In this document: one piece after another, positions 1 through 10,129 of the stretch | Numbering within the stretch: position 1 is the first letter of the stretch | Layout of the letters: every line of letters starts with the position of its first letter | Assembly: GCA_002081555.1 (NCBI GenBank) | Contig: MZNV01002264.1 | Span: forward strand, 1-29,002 | From: Protostelium mycophagum | Taxonomy: Eukaryota; Evosea; Variosea; Protosteliida; Protosteliaceae | Direction of reading: 5' to 3' | DNA length: 29,002 nucleotides | Position numbers and translations under genes: made by a program | Notes under the pieces: model-generated | The model's input: the letters and a program-made list of their open reading frames with translations, nothing else | Told to the model about the DNA's origin: nothing | Databases searched by the model: none

Positions 1-13
1 GAGACTGACTCAC

Positions 14-236
14 CTCTATACGTGCCAAGATGTGATTTGTGGACTTCCGTTGGTGATTGATGAAATTGGAAGTCTCTTTCGCACAAACGACTCCAAACAT
101 TTTCGTCAAAACGCTGATCCTCTGAGATGAGATGATGTAGTTCTTTACAGGTGGAGGTTAGGTTGACGAGATCTTTGATGCTTAGGTGAAGAGAGATTTC
201 AGGAACAGAGGTGATTAGTTGATTGAGCTGGATCAT
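14..236 (-). CDS. F-box protein, first exon (gene continues off the left edge)
   Basis: Reading leftward from an ATG at 236, an open frame of 74 codons ends at a clean GTGAGT donor (complement of 8-13). The protein begins MIQLNQLITSVPEISLHL and runs through LSIKDLVNLTSTCKEL and VWSRLCERDF. This is the usual F-box pattern: a leucine-rich first helix, a 'L..l..vck.w' core and a 'vW..lc..df' end. F-box proteins bind SKP1 and bring substrates to SCF ubiquitin ligases; the substrate-binding part would lie outside the window. It lies on the same strand as the STAT gene and downstream of it, 353 bp beyond the STAT stop. The call rests on one short domain, so the family is likely but the specific protein is unknown. 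Confidence 0.6.
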
Positions 237-589
237 GTTCTGCTGTTTTTGTTTTCCTCTTGTTGAATTTCAGGAATTGAGTTCCGGAACACTGTTCACG
301 CTCTTGACATTTGCCCGTCACAGAAACATCTGTTAACAGAAGTGTCTGTCGTTGTGCAAAAGACATCTCACAATATTATAAATAAATTTCAAGTGGAATG
401 ATATTTTGGGAGGAGATCACGAACCGGCTCGTTGTAAATTCTCACCAGAACATGCGGACGAATAAAAATCAATTATTTCCACCTGGTAATAATAATAAAA
501 GAGTAATTCTTGAAAGAAGGAAATTAAAATGATATTTCTCATTGTAATCATCCATTTGAGAGTGGTACAGAGAAGATAACGTTCAACTC
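237..589. other. Intergenic interval between STAT stop and F-box start
   Basis: This interval is AT-rich and no coding frame is convincing in it. It must hold the STAT 3' end and the promoter of the F-box gene, both read leftward. I saw no AATAAA on the minus strand just after the STAT stop. Confidence 0.5.
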
Positions 590-3243
590 TTATGCGTGTT
601 GTCTCTTCCTTGGTGTTGGTGTGACGTCCTGAAACGAACTGACCATGTCGTTGAACCCGTCCTCATCGAATTCATCACCTAGCGAAAATATGAATTTTTG
701 GTCGTCTACAACACTGTAGATGATCAATCACCTTCGAGTGGTGAATATCCACTGGAATCTTTCTCTTCTTCTGTTGCGTTGGTTTTTTTCCTTGAATGAT
801 AGATCTCAAAGGCTGTGAAAATTCAGTGAAATTCAAGACAGGTGTACATTACCTTTTTCCTTCAGTTGTCTCTGACACGTCATCATCCCGCTGGGATCTC
901 TTTGTACAACAAGAAGATGTTGGAATTTGTCGACGCCGTCCAAAAATGAGGGCAGTGTTTGGGCTTTGAGACTGCACAAAATCAACATAAATCACTCCGA
1001 TCTATATATATATTCCACATCTTGAATCTATAATAAGACACTCACTCTTCGGGCCGCACCAGATATTGCTTCAATTCACGTGAATTATTGATGTAAGAGA
1101 CAGCAAATTGTCCGGCATGGCTCTCGCTGAACCGGAGCAAAAACGTCCGGACAGGATGTCCCTCCAACAACTGGTTGGCTTCCTCCTTCTTTATAAACCC
1201 GTAGATATGTCTAGTTGTAGATGAGTCATTGTTTTTCATTTCTCATTGCCATGATTCTCAAGGTGAGGATATCTGGACAAGACTGTAGATGCATATTTCG
1301 CCGCGAAAATATGGATTTTGAAATTTGAATGTTCACCCTGACAACCACATGGCCTTGATGTGTTTGTTGTATCGTATCATCTTCATCACTTTTCCGTACC
1401 ATTCCCAGAAATGTGTATCAAAATCACGGGAAGAAATCAATTGAACGCCATCTACAACCATCAGAATTATTGATGAAATTTCATGAAATAACGAGAGAAT
1501 GAACTGAACCAACTCACTGAAACATTTAGTGTGGAGCCATTGTAGGTCAGCAAGTGACAGGACTCTGACAGGTGTCGTCGCATCTTGTCGCGTTGATTTT
1601 ATAAAATGATGTTGTACACAGTTCGCAAACCTTCACACGTAAACATCAGAATTTCGCATAAATTTCCTTGAATTTTTCCATGAGTTTTCCCACCTTGCCC
1701 ACGAGACCTGCAATTGTGACGCGTTGTAGATGCTCTTTTTCAATAGAATTCCCGCGCATTTTGGCCACTGACATTCGTTCGTGATGACTACAAAAGGCTG
1801 ACTCATGTTGCTCTCCACTTTCTCAATAGAACCGTTGCTTAGCAACACGTCCGCCTCAAAACGGACCTGCGCTGGGGCTTGTTTTGTACCGATCATAAAT
1901 TTTATGGTGAATTTCGCGGTTCCGCTGTTTCTATCTATGCTCTGCACGTCACCTGTATCTTTTCAACTTGAAAGTTCTGGAATCATCTTGACAGGTCGTA
2001 TAAATGACAATATGACGTGTGATATGTGCGGTAGTTGACGAGAGCTTCACCTTCAATCGGTTTTTTTGCTTCTTGTATTGGATCACAAAGAAGAGATGCT
2101 TGCACTTGTCCAACTTTTGACAGCTGTGACAGATGTGATGATGTCAGCAGTTTCACCTGATCATTTCAGCTTGAAAAACGAAGATATCATTCAAGTTGTC
2201 ATTTGATTTAAAATCTAAATTCACCTGAATTTCTTCTTCCTTTTTCTGACTGACAACTAGAGGGAAAGTCTGTTTTGTGATCATGAGACACATGGTGCTG
2301 AATTATGTCATCCTCTGAATCATCCTCTGTCATTCACAAAGATTCATATTCTTCTAAATCTCAGTGAAATTTCACGAACCTCTTGTTTCGATTCGGTTTG
2401 CCTTGCAATGTGTCCAGCTCATTGATCAGCAGTTGTATCTGCTTTTGTTGTAATTGTAAACTGTCTATGCCATTCAAGAGCTGTTGCAATTCTGCGGGTT
2501 CTAAGATCTCTGTGTCATGCATTTGTTGCAGGTCAGTCAGATCCTGCTGTATCCGCCTGTCCATTTCCACCTCTTTATTTACTAGAACCATACAAAGTTG
2601 TTCCTGATCACGAGTTAGTAAATGTGATTGTTACAAAATCATAATTCCTCGAAATTTGAATCGGGCTTAACCAATGTTTCTTTTTTGAATCACCTTTCCT
2701 TGTGGATTCATGAGAAGCTCTTTCTGCTCTTTAAAAAGTTGATCAAAATGATTCAGAGTCTCTAAACTCCGGAAATGTATCGTATGTAATCGGTTAATTG
2801 TTGTAGGCGCTGGCGGTGGTGGCTATCGGATGGTCATGTCTTCTCATCTTTGTATAGATGTCACATACCATGATCGGCTGTCGAGGTTCTTCTGATTCAA
2901 AGAATTGAGTCACGGGTGTATTGCCTGTTGTTACGACTGGGAATTGCATGTTTAATTCTGGATGGATTCAGACATCTCTTGCATTCAATTGTGGCAGATG
3001 AAAAATGAAGAGATCCAACCCATCGAAGACCCCACCCTCGGTATGTATTGTCATAATATCCTTGTGATCTGAGTCTAAACTCATGTCATAAACCGCTTGA
3101 GCATCCCCTGGCCAATTGGTTTCGATGAAATTGAAATTTTTCAATAGACTCTCCTCTAATTCAGAGAAGGTGTCCACTTTCCCTTCATCCGCGATGTAGT
3201 TGTAATCATATACATCGTGGCCGTTGAATTGAATGTCATCCAT
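590..3243 (-). CDS. STAT-family transcription factor
   Basis: STATs are latent cytoplasmic factors that dimerise through SH2-phosphotyrosine contacts and bind DNA in the nucleus. Exons read leftward from ATG 3243. An acidic N-terminus and a proline run (PPPPAPTT, about 2810) are followed by a Gln-rich coiled coil (about 2630-2370, with IQQDLTDLQQMH). The DNA-binding and linker region (2280-1330) includes TKQTFPLVVSQ, FVVITNECQWP and HFWEWYGKVMK. The SH2 domain (about 1215-1000) carries HIYGFIKKEEA and the phosphate-binding arginine in TFLLRFSES. After the SH2 domain the tail has DSSGYSPLEGDEFDEDGF, placing a tyrosine where STATs carry the activating pTyr, and ends at TAA 590-592. Splices are modelled by eye; the exon 1 to exon 2 junction near 3055-2950 is the least certain. 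The order of domains matches Dictyostelium STATs. No other family fits. Confidence 0.9.
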
Positions 3244-3858
3244 CAAAAAGGAACTCGAGGTCGAACAATTGGTATTTTTCTATCAATAAATGTCACGTTG
3301 ACCTTCTAAATATTGTGTTGTGTCGTGTGGTGATGACAATGCTCTCCGGAAACCTTCCTGGCCAATTTCAAGCTCAGTTCTACAACGCCAATTATAATTA
3401 ATTTTGTGTTTGGATGGATATTAAGGGTATTCTTGTTGAATCATAACCCATCACAATGATCATAAATTTGCTGTTGAAGTGTACGTTGATGAACCTCTCT
3501 TGACGCAGAGTTTAGAACCGAGCTTGTCTGCAAGAGCCTGGATCACGACTCAAGCGGTTCGGGCATGATTAGCGTTCGTGACCGCGTGAAGCTGTATGAA
3601 ATCTCCCCCTCTCTCGACTGAGAGAACCTGTCGAAATTCATCACACGGTCCCGTGTGTTCACAGATTCATTTGAATTCTCACCCAATTTCGGCTTTTCGC
3701 TGAGTTCTGCTTGAAATTTCACCGGATTCCGTCTCAAAAATTTGGGTGCGCCAGAGAAGGCTGGTTGTTCACAATTTGGAAACATGAAAGAGTGGACAAG
3801 AGAGAGTCAGATAACAGACCTCTTCTACGACAAGTCGTAAAGAAGACAGACAGTCCAC

Positions 3859-4232
3859 AGTGGATGGGGACCGGATGTAACCACGATCGAGCTCCTCAGA
3901 ATCACAGAAGCGTCAAATGACGGAACTGGATCGAGTGAACAGATTGGTTGAGTTCGACGGTGAACCTTCACGATACGGCCTCTTGAACCAAAACACGAAC
4001 ACGAGACAACACAGCACGGTTACGCACGATGACACGAAGATGAGTGAGTGGATGGGGACCGGATGTAACCACGATCGAGCTCCTCAGAATCACAGAAGCG
4101 TCAAATGACGGAACTGGATCGAGTGAGCAGATTGGTTGAGTTCGACGGTGAACCTTCACAATACGGCCTCTTGAACCAAAACACGAACACGAGACAACAC
4201 AGCACGGTTACGCACGATGATACGAAGATGAG
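3859..4232. repeat. 188-bp tandem duplication (two copies)
   Basis: Two adjacent copies start at about 3859 and 4047, each beginning AGTGGATGGGGACC. The second copy matches through about 4232. By eye only three substitutions separate them (for example GTGAACAG/GTGAGCAG and GATGACACG/GATGATACG). The near identity indicates a recent duplication or ongoing homogenisation. Each copy is open in one frame, which explains the paired 60-odd-codon ORFs here. Confidence 0.92.
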
Positions 4233-4544
4233 CGGAAGAAAAATCCCAAAACGAGCAACAGGGAATAAATTGCCATGACATGAAATATTCGTCTCATTTA
4301 TTGTTGTGAAGCGACCGTCTCAATTTTTATCAGATCCACTACAACGCTCATTTTCACCACCGACTTCCTCGGGAATATCACACATACACATTGAAGACGC
4401 CTCGCCAACGTTGGGTTTATCTCATGGGTTGTATTCCACCATTTGAAGAGGACCACACAAGGCCCACCCACATACCCCTGTTATGTGAGCAAGGCTACTG
4501 TCATCTAGTGTGCAGCAATTTCCATTAAGTCTGTATAAAGCATG

Positions 4545-4791
4545 CTCTGAGCACACAAAAGCTTACAAATGTTTTGCGAACTGCAGTGGTGAGTTGTAGA
4601 TAATTACACTATTTTATGACTTCCCACAACGCGTGACATTTTGTTACGCAAATTCAACAACACTCTGAGCACACAAAAGCTTACAAATGTTTTGCAAACT
4701 GACCACAGGAAGCAGTGGTGAGTTGTAGATAATTACACTATTTTATGACTTCCCACAACGCGTGACATTTTGTTACGCAAATTCAACAACA
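4545..4791. repeat. Direct duplication of about 118 bp, directly upstream of the LysM gene
   Basis: Copy 1 starts at 4545 and copy 2 at 4663, both with CTCTGAGCACACAAAAGC. Both end in ACGCAAATTCAACAACA. Copy 2 has an 11-base insertion (ACCACAGGAAG) and a G/A change. Each copy contains GAGTTGTAGATAATT, a relative of the dispersed CTACAAC motif. The second copy ends about 24 bases before the LysM-gene ATG, so the duplication doubles the proximal promoter. Confidence 0.92.
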
Positions 4792-4814
4792 AGTTTTAAA
4801 GAGACAACATCATC

Positions 4815-6116
4815 ATGTTTGGAAAGAGCTTCTCGTCTTTATCATTCAGTAACCCATACGCTCACTATCCACAATATAGCATGGTCTCCACCGAAATGGT
4901 CAATTTGGAACCACCTCCATACACACCCAAAGGGTAATTGACCGTTGAATTATTACAATTTCTGAACATTCCAGAAACATCAGCGTGATATCACCTCCAA
5001 GAGATGTTGTGAAAGATGGTTTGGTGTCAAGTAAGGAGAGTTTATACCCCCAGTTAAATACTGGTTCTAGCCCTACCAGAACCTCCTTGCCGCAAGATGG
5101 AAGGATCAAATGTCGTAGGTGGGCTGCATTATTTGTCCTTCACCACAATCTCACATCAGATGTAGATGTCAGTGTTTCTATCATGCAGAGTCGAACAACG
5201 ACACTTGCTGTCGCTTCCACAGCGGTACCTACAAAAATGTAAAGTTGATTCCCTCTTGGACTTGTTGTCTAAATACCAAAAAAGACGCCCCTCCATGTTC
5301 CTCTGGTGCTCACATGGAATGCTTGGTACGATGCACCATTGTTATTTTGTGCTAATGCCGAACAGACAACTACCAGAAATATCCAAAAATATCAGGAATT
5401 GACGAGATTCTATCTCTCTGGTAGTCTCTCTGTATCCCAAACCCAGGGAAATGACCCCGCGATCCCCAAGGATGAAGAGCTCATCAACTTCGATGATGTC
5501 GAAACCTCTGAGATCTCTGATCCACTTTTCTTTTTGTCTCAACCTCGTCTACCTGTAAGACAAGACATCTCTGACGCATCAGCCCGGAAGGCCGCCATCA
5601 ATGTGACTATATATGGTCAACAAAATGTCAACCTGACATCTGCAGGTGGACCGAAGCATCATCAAAATGGGAGGAAATTCTTATATGCGTCATCTTGTCA
5701 GAAGCACAGACACCATCTCTGGACTTTCAGTGAAGTACCAAGTTAAGGTGATGAAGCGTCGACAACTGCATTGATGTACATTGCTCATCTAACACTCGCA
5801 GTCTGAGGACATTCGCTCAGCAAACAAGTTGACGAGAGATGGAGATCTCTGCACGCGTGGTGCCGTCCTCATTCCATACTACGGACAAAAGATCCCAGAG
5901 CCAGACAAGAAGGTCATTTTAGAAGAGAAAAAAAATGAGATGAGAAGAATGATCTCTCGATTCATGAGGGAAACCAAATGCAACAGAAATGAGGCACAGT
6001 TTTATTTGGAGGATCATCTCTACGAATATGACGCGGCCATGAAGGAGTTTAAAGAGGATGACAAGTGGGAGAAGGACAATGCGCCTATAAGAAGAGAGAA
6101 TCCGTTCCTTATGTAA
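4815..6116 (+). CDS. LysM-domain protein with CHORD-like Cys/His segment and UBA/CUE-like tail
   Basis: The gene starts at ATG 4815 (MFGKSFSSLSFSNPY) and stops at TAA 6114-6116, with introns near 4935-4973, 5120-5160, 5328-5365 and 5748-5800. A proline-rich N-terminus comes first. A Cys/His-rich stretch (about 5160-5325) with RCRCQCFYH, TCCRFHSGTY, SWTCC and CSSGAHMEC follows; the spacing of W-CC and C..G.H resembles a CHORD zinc-binding repeat. An acidic linker leads to one LysM domain (about 5650-5890): YMRHLVRSTDTISGL, then ANKL and GAVLIP. The C-terminus has RNEAQFYLEDHLYEYDAAM, similar to UBA/CUE helices. There is no signal peptide or membrane segment, so this is probably an intracellular LYSMD1/2-like protein rather than a secreted chitin binder. 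The LysM assignment is firm; the CHORD and UBA resemblances are inference. Confidence 0.85.
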
Positions 6117-6120
6117 TAAA
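6115..6120 (+). promoter_or_regulatory. AATAAA polyadenylation signal overlapping the stop codon
   Basis: The LysM gene ends ATG TAA TAAA, so the TAA stop supplies the first bases of AATAAA. This implies a very short 3' UTR. The convergent LRRC45 gene stops only 56 bp further on. Confidence 0.55.
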
Positions 6121-6172
6121 AGTACAGTTTGTTGATAGGGTTGTGGGAACGGTAGTTCTGCGTTTGCCTGAT

Positions 6173-9100
6173 TCACGACTTGATTCGGACAAGCATAAAT
6201 TTGTGGATGTACTGCGCAACGAGAGGTTGATTATGTGTGAGAATGCTCTCGTAAATGTCTTCGTCTACCACTCGGGTGTCATCAAAACCCACCTGACATT
6301 CCTCAGATACATTTCACTTCATATGAAGGTAACTTACACCCATGTCGTCCAATAATGATTTCACACTTTCCACAACGAGAGGTGCCTTCAATGTTTCTGG
6401 CAATGTGTTGCGGAATGTTGTTGATTTATTCAGTGATCTCCTCAACGATGTCTTTACAGATTTGGCAGAGTCAGATCTCCTCATCTTGGTCTGTGATATG
6501 TGGCCTGCCTCTTGTTGGTTTCTGGCTTCTCTGAGGGTCATGGTCCAAAAGGACCGGAAAGGTTGTCATGGTCGTGTCAGTCACGTGTTCATCAGTGGAA
6601 CTGCTGACAGATGGATTCACACAACGTTGTAGATCATTTAATGTACAAATACAGGTTTATATCTTGTCACCGTCTCCTGACGTGGGCAAGTGTCAGCTGC
6701 ATCTGGTTGGTCAATGCGGCTTCCAATGCTAAAGATCTCTTCTCCTCTTCGTCCCTCATCCTTCTAATTTCCTTTTCTCGTGATTCCGTCTGAGTACGTT
6801 GGTGAATGACACAGTCCGTGTAAGTATATATCTCTCGCATATTCTTTGGACAAACAAAATGGTGAATAATTCACCTGTTCTTCGAGCGACTTGTATCTGT
6901 TTTTAAGACTTTCCAAATCTCTTCTTGCTTCCGAATCGCTCTGTTGTGCTTTGGATAATTGTGCGGAGAGACTGCTGTTCTCCGTCTTGAATGTGTCCAG
7001 CTCAACTCGGAACCTTGACAAAGCATTCTCTGCCTCTAAACGAGCGTCACGCTCCCTCTTCATGTCGGTCTCGTGGTTTCGAACGAAAGCTTCTTTCCAT
7101 CTACAACCTGTCAATTCCAATTCTTTCCTATCAAATTTAAAAGGAAGAACCTGTTCAAGTCCTCCAACTCTTTTGTCTGCCTTTCGTATTTTCGCTTCCA
7201 TTCATCTTTAGCGTTCTCCACATTCATGAGCCTGTCCTCCGTTTGTCTCGACAATTTCTTCTCTTCTTCTCTGACGTTGGACTCTATCTCTTTGGATTTT
7301 CTTGCAAAAGCGGATTTCATGCTCTCAATTTCCTACAAACAAATCTGAATGAAAGAGACATTCAAGTTATTTACCTCCTCTGCGGAGATCCTGTGTTTTT
7401 CAGAGAGTCTGAGCTTTTCTTCGAGGGCAGAAATCTTGTTTTGAAGAATTTGGTGCGCATCCGCCATCCTTGTTTCAAAATCTTTCTGTATTCTGGCGAT
7501 ATCGGTGTCGAATCTCTTCCGCAATTCCTTGATGAGTTGGAACAAAAGGAATCAACCTAAAATATCTTACTTCTTCGCTCTTTCGGCGGTCATCCTTTTC
7601 AATTTGTAGCCGCTCTTCTGCTCCTTAAAAAATGAGTTTATATCGTTGTATTGTGCAATATTCAATTTTGCGAGTCTTTTTTATGTATCAAGCCGAAATA
7701 ACATTATCCTACCTTTGTTTCTTTTCCTCTCAGTTTCAACCAATGCCTGGTATTTGTTTACCTCTATGGACAACTCATCAGCCCTCTTCTGTGTCTCTCT
7801 TAAAGAGATCTCTAATTGCATGATCTGAGCTTGTTTCTCAGATATATTTCTCTTAAATTCGTTCGAAGCTGCGACGAGATGCTGAACAATTTCAGATGGT
7901 TTTGGGATTTGGAATGAGCTTACAGCTCGCTCTGCGGAAATATCTTCTTGCATACGGGAAGCTAATAAACTGGTGTCTTCCTTCGCTCGTCTCAATGCGT
8001 CTGTCAACTCTGACACTTTGCTATCTGAAGATTCTCGATGGCGTTGTTCCTCTTGCAACTTGATGTTTAGTTCCACTTGCCGCCTTCTCTCTTCCAAAAT
8101 GGCGTGATCGAGTGTGCTCAACTGATCTCTTATCGTTTCTTCTTGAGCCTGATCATTTTAAAGCCATATCATGATATAAGTGAGTTGTTACTCTCTGATC
8201 TTGTATCGATTGTTCCAATTGTGAATTCATATTCTGTACGTAATCATGATGTTCCCTCTTCATTTTCGTCATATTGCGTTCCAACTCTGTGGATCTGTGG
8301 GAATATTTTTCTCTATATGAAACATTATCCCTATTTCTGGCCAACGCCACATCTCCAATTCATCAGACATATTTTATCACGTGATCACTTGCCCACTGCC
8401 GTTATGATCTCCTCTGGGATATTGTTCCCAGCTAACTCTAAAGTACCAAGAAAATAATTACTTCGCATGGCGTCAGCCAGAGCCTTCCCGCCGATATATC
8501 CCAGACTATTCCATCTTAAATCTGCGATGGTTAGCCCAATAATTTTTTATTTCCTGACCAACTACAACGAGAGAAGTGTTCTTCTTGAGCGCGATACCGA
8601 GGGACACGCCTCCTTGAGCGCCAATTCTATTGTTGCGCAGATCCAACTCGGTAAGAGTCGTATTGACCATCAAAGCCTCTGAGAGACGCTTGATACCTGT
8701 ATCCCATAGCCCAATGCTGTTCCACTCTAGCCCTAAACTGACATTTGTCAATTAATCAAAATTAAAGTACTTCGAGCTCATTCATGTACATCAGCTCACC
8801 GAGTAATAGTCAGATTAACGCGAAGCATCTCGGCTATAGATGTGGCGCCATCCGCTTTGATATTATTTCCTCTCAAATCCACAGACTTGATGTTTGTATT
8901 GTGATTGAGGGCAGCCATGATGTGCGAGCAGCCTTCATCTCCAATCAAACAATCCCACAGTTGAAGCTGGGTAAAATCTGGGTCTGTGCGGAGTGCTTCA
9001 CCGAGAGCATAGCTTCCCTTTAAACATATGAATAATCATCGAGCGAATCTCTTGATGTGTTTAATCTGTGTCTGATTTCATCTAAAAAGGTCTTCGGTAA

Positions 9101-9352
9101 AGCTAAACTCACTTGTCCAGAAAGATTATGTGATGAGAGGTCGAGTATCTGGCCACCATTCCTAATCGAGTGGCTCAATACTTCCAACACTCCTCTGACT
9201 GGTTCAATCTTCAAGTTATTACATGTGTTTAAGAAGGTATCTCTGAATTTATCTCCTGTTGAAGAGAAAGATATTCGTTGTGGAGTTCTGAAATTGTCTC
9301 TGTTTGACACAGAAGGAGATCCACGGCTAAGCTGTGGCGAGGATAAGACCAT
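6173..9352 (-). CDS. LRRC45: LRRC45 homologue (leucine-rich repeats plus long coiled coil; centrosome linker)
   Basis: In animals LRRC45 joins the proximal ends of centrioles and associates with distal appendages. The gene starts at ATG 9352. Its N-terminus FRDTFLNTCNNLKIEP and LDLSSHNLS align with the start of vertebrate LRRC45. Leucine-rich repeats span about 9170-8410: QLQLWDCLIGDEG, SVDLRGNNIKADG, LGLEWNSIGLWD, LTELDLRNNRIGAQGG, DLRWNSLGYIGGKAL and LELAGNNIPEEI. From about 8330 to 6400 every exon is charged heptad sequence (for example LEERRRQVELNIKLQEEQ), a long coiled coil. After a final intron the tail VGFDDTRVVDEDIYESIL leads to TGA 6173-6175. In the exon ending near 8560, CTCGTTGTAG (the dispersed motif) encodes LVV directly before the donor. 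Orthology is supported over both the repeats and the coiled coil. Confidence 0.9.
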
Positions 9353-9501
9353 GGCGGGAATTTTGAAATGATAGCCGTTACGAGAACATCCTTCTACAAC
9401 TGAACATCATGATAGAACCCAACTGGAAAAGAATCAGGCCATATGAAAAACAAAAACACACGATGACGATCGAGGCGATTGCAATTAGGGTTGGAGTTGA
9501 T

Positions 9502-9507
9502 TTTATT
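9502..9507 (-). promoter_or_regulatory. AATAAA polyadenylation signal of the half-LIM gene
   Basis: The complement reads CCAATAAAATC, 13 bases after the TAA stop of the zinc-finger gene. This is the correct strand and position for a poly(A) signal with a very short 3' UTR. Confidence 0.55.
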
Positions 9508-9520
9508 GGATACAGGAACA

Positions 9521-9954
9521 TTAGTTAGTGGCTTTAGCTCCGCAGTTAGAACAGAACGCAGCACCCCTGTGAGCGAATCAGTCATGTTCTGGCTTGATCA
9601 TGTTTAATCAAGTACGAAATACTCACGTGGCTTTCGTTCCACACTCCCCACAGAAGTTAGCTCCTTCCTCTTTCTTTGTGATGTTGAGTTGACCAGCGAG
9701 ACGGGCTTCATCTCCTGGATAGACTCCCAACTGTTTGGCCTTCATGTTCTCCTTCTTGTGGGAGATCAGACAAGTTCCTGGCCAAATTAATCCATTTCAT
9801 CTCTTAAGGTCTTTGGTTCAGTTCTCACCGTGAAAATCCTTTCCATCATATGACTGCTTCTCGGCAGCATAAACTGTCTTTCCACATCTATAAAGTTGAG
9901 TGGAACAAATCTCCCTCCCAATTCTCACCTAAAGCACTTGGGGTTTCCGCTCAT
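9521..9954 (-). CDS. Small zinc protein: half LIM domain plus zinc ribbon
   Basis: The gene starts at ATG 9954 (MSGNPKCFRCGKTVYAAEKQ) and stops at TAA 9521-9523, giving about 93 residues over four exons. The first zinc site is C-x2-C-x17-H-x2-C (C7, C10, then FHGTC), exactly the first finger of a LIM domain of the CRP/CRIP type. The second LIM finger is missing: after ISHKKENMKAKQLGVYPG there are no cysteines until the tail. The tail has a C-x2-C-x9-C-x2-C ribbon (NFCGECGTKAT then AFCSNCGAKATN). A protein-protein adaptor role is inferred from the fold; no partner can be named. It is on the same strand as the flavoprotein gene upstream, 175 bp from its stop. Confidence 0.85.
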
Positions 9955-10129
9955 CTTGTCTATGTTCTGATGAAATTTGTCGCCGATCCAACCACCTTCA
10001 CCCGTTGTAGTTTGAGATCCCCGTCAAAAAATGTCTTCCACATCAAACTGTCACCCCCGCCTTTGCTCATTTGTGATAACCACAAAACACGGAGCTGTGA
10101 TCAAAAGATATAGAGGTTCTTGCGTCAAA

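Larger units (their letters stand above)
3244..4814. other. Intergenic region holding two different duplications
   Basis: This 1.57-kb interval lies between the divergent STAT (-) and LysM (+) genes and so should contain both promoters. Most of its centre and right side is duplicated sequence (separate entries). Open frames of 60-80 codons exist around 3543-4159 on both strands. They largely repeat one another because of the 188-bp duplication and show no recognisable domain, so I do not call genes. CTACAACG octamers lie at 3380 and 4339. Confidence 0.5.

Noticed and set aside
3543-4159. Open frames of 60-80 codons on both strands
   Set aside because: Several are the same sequence read twice because of the 188-bp duplication, overlap each other in antisense, and show no domain or splice structure.
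4260-4400. Short minus-strand frame reading MCMCDIPEEVGGENER near the CTACAACG copy at 4339
   Set aside because: Only 23 codons, with no supporting upstream exon or domain.
4815-6116. Arrestin-domain protein as first guess for the gene with the PPPYTP N-terminus
   Set aside because: The PPxY-like start is the only resemblance; the LysM motif in the later exons gives a better and specific assignment.
8077-8457. 126-codon plus-strand ORF
   Set aside because: It is the antisense shadow of LRRC45 coiled-coil and leucine-rich-repeat exons.
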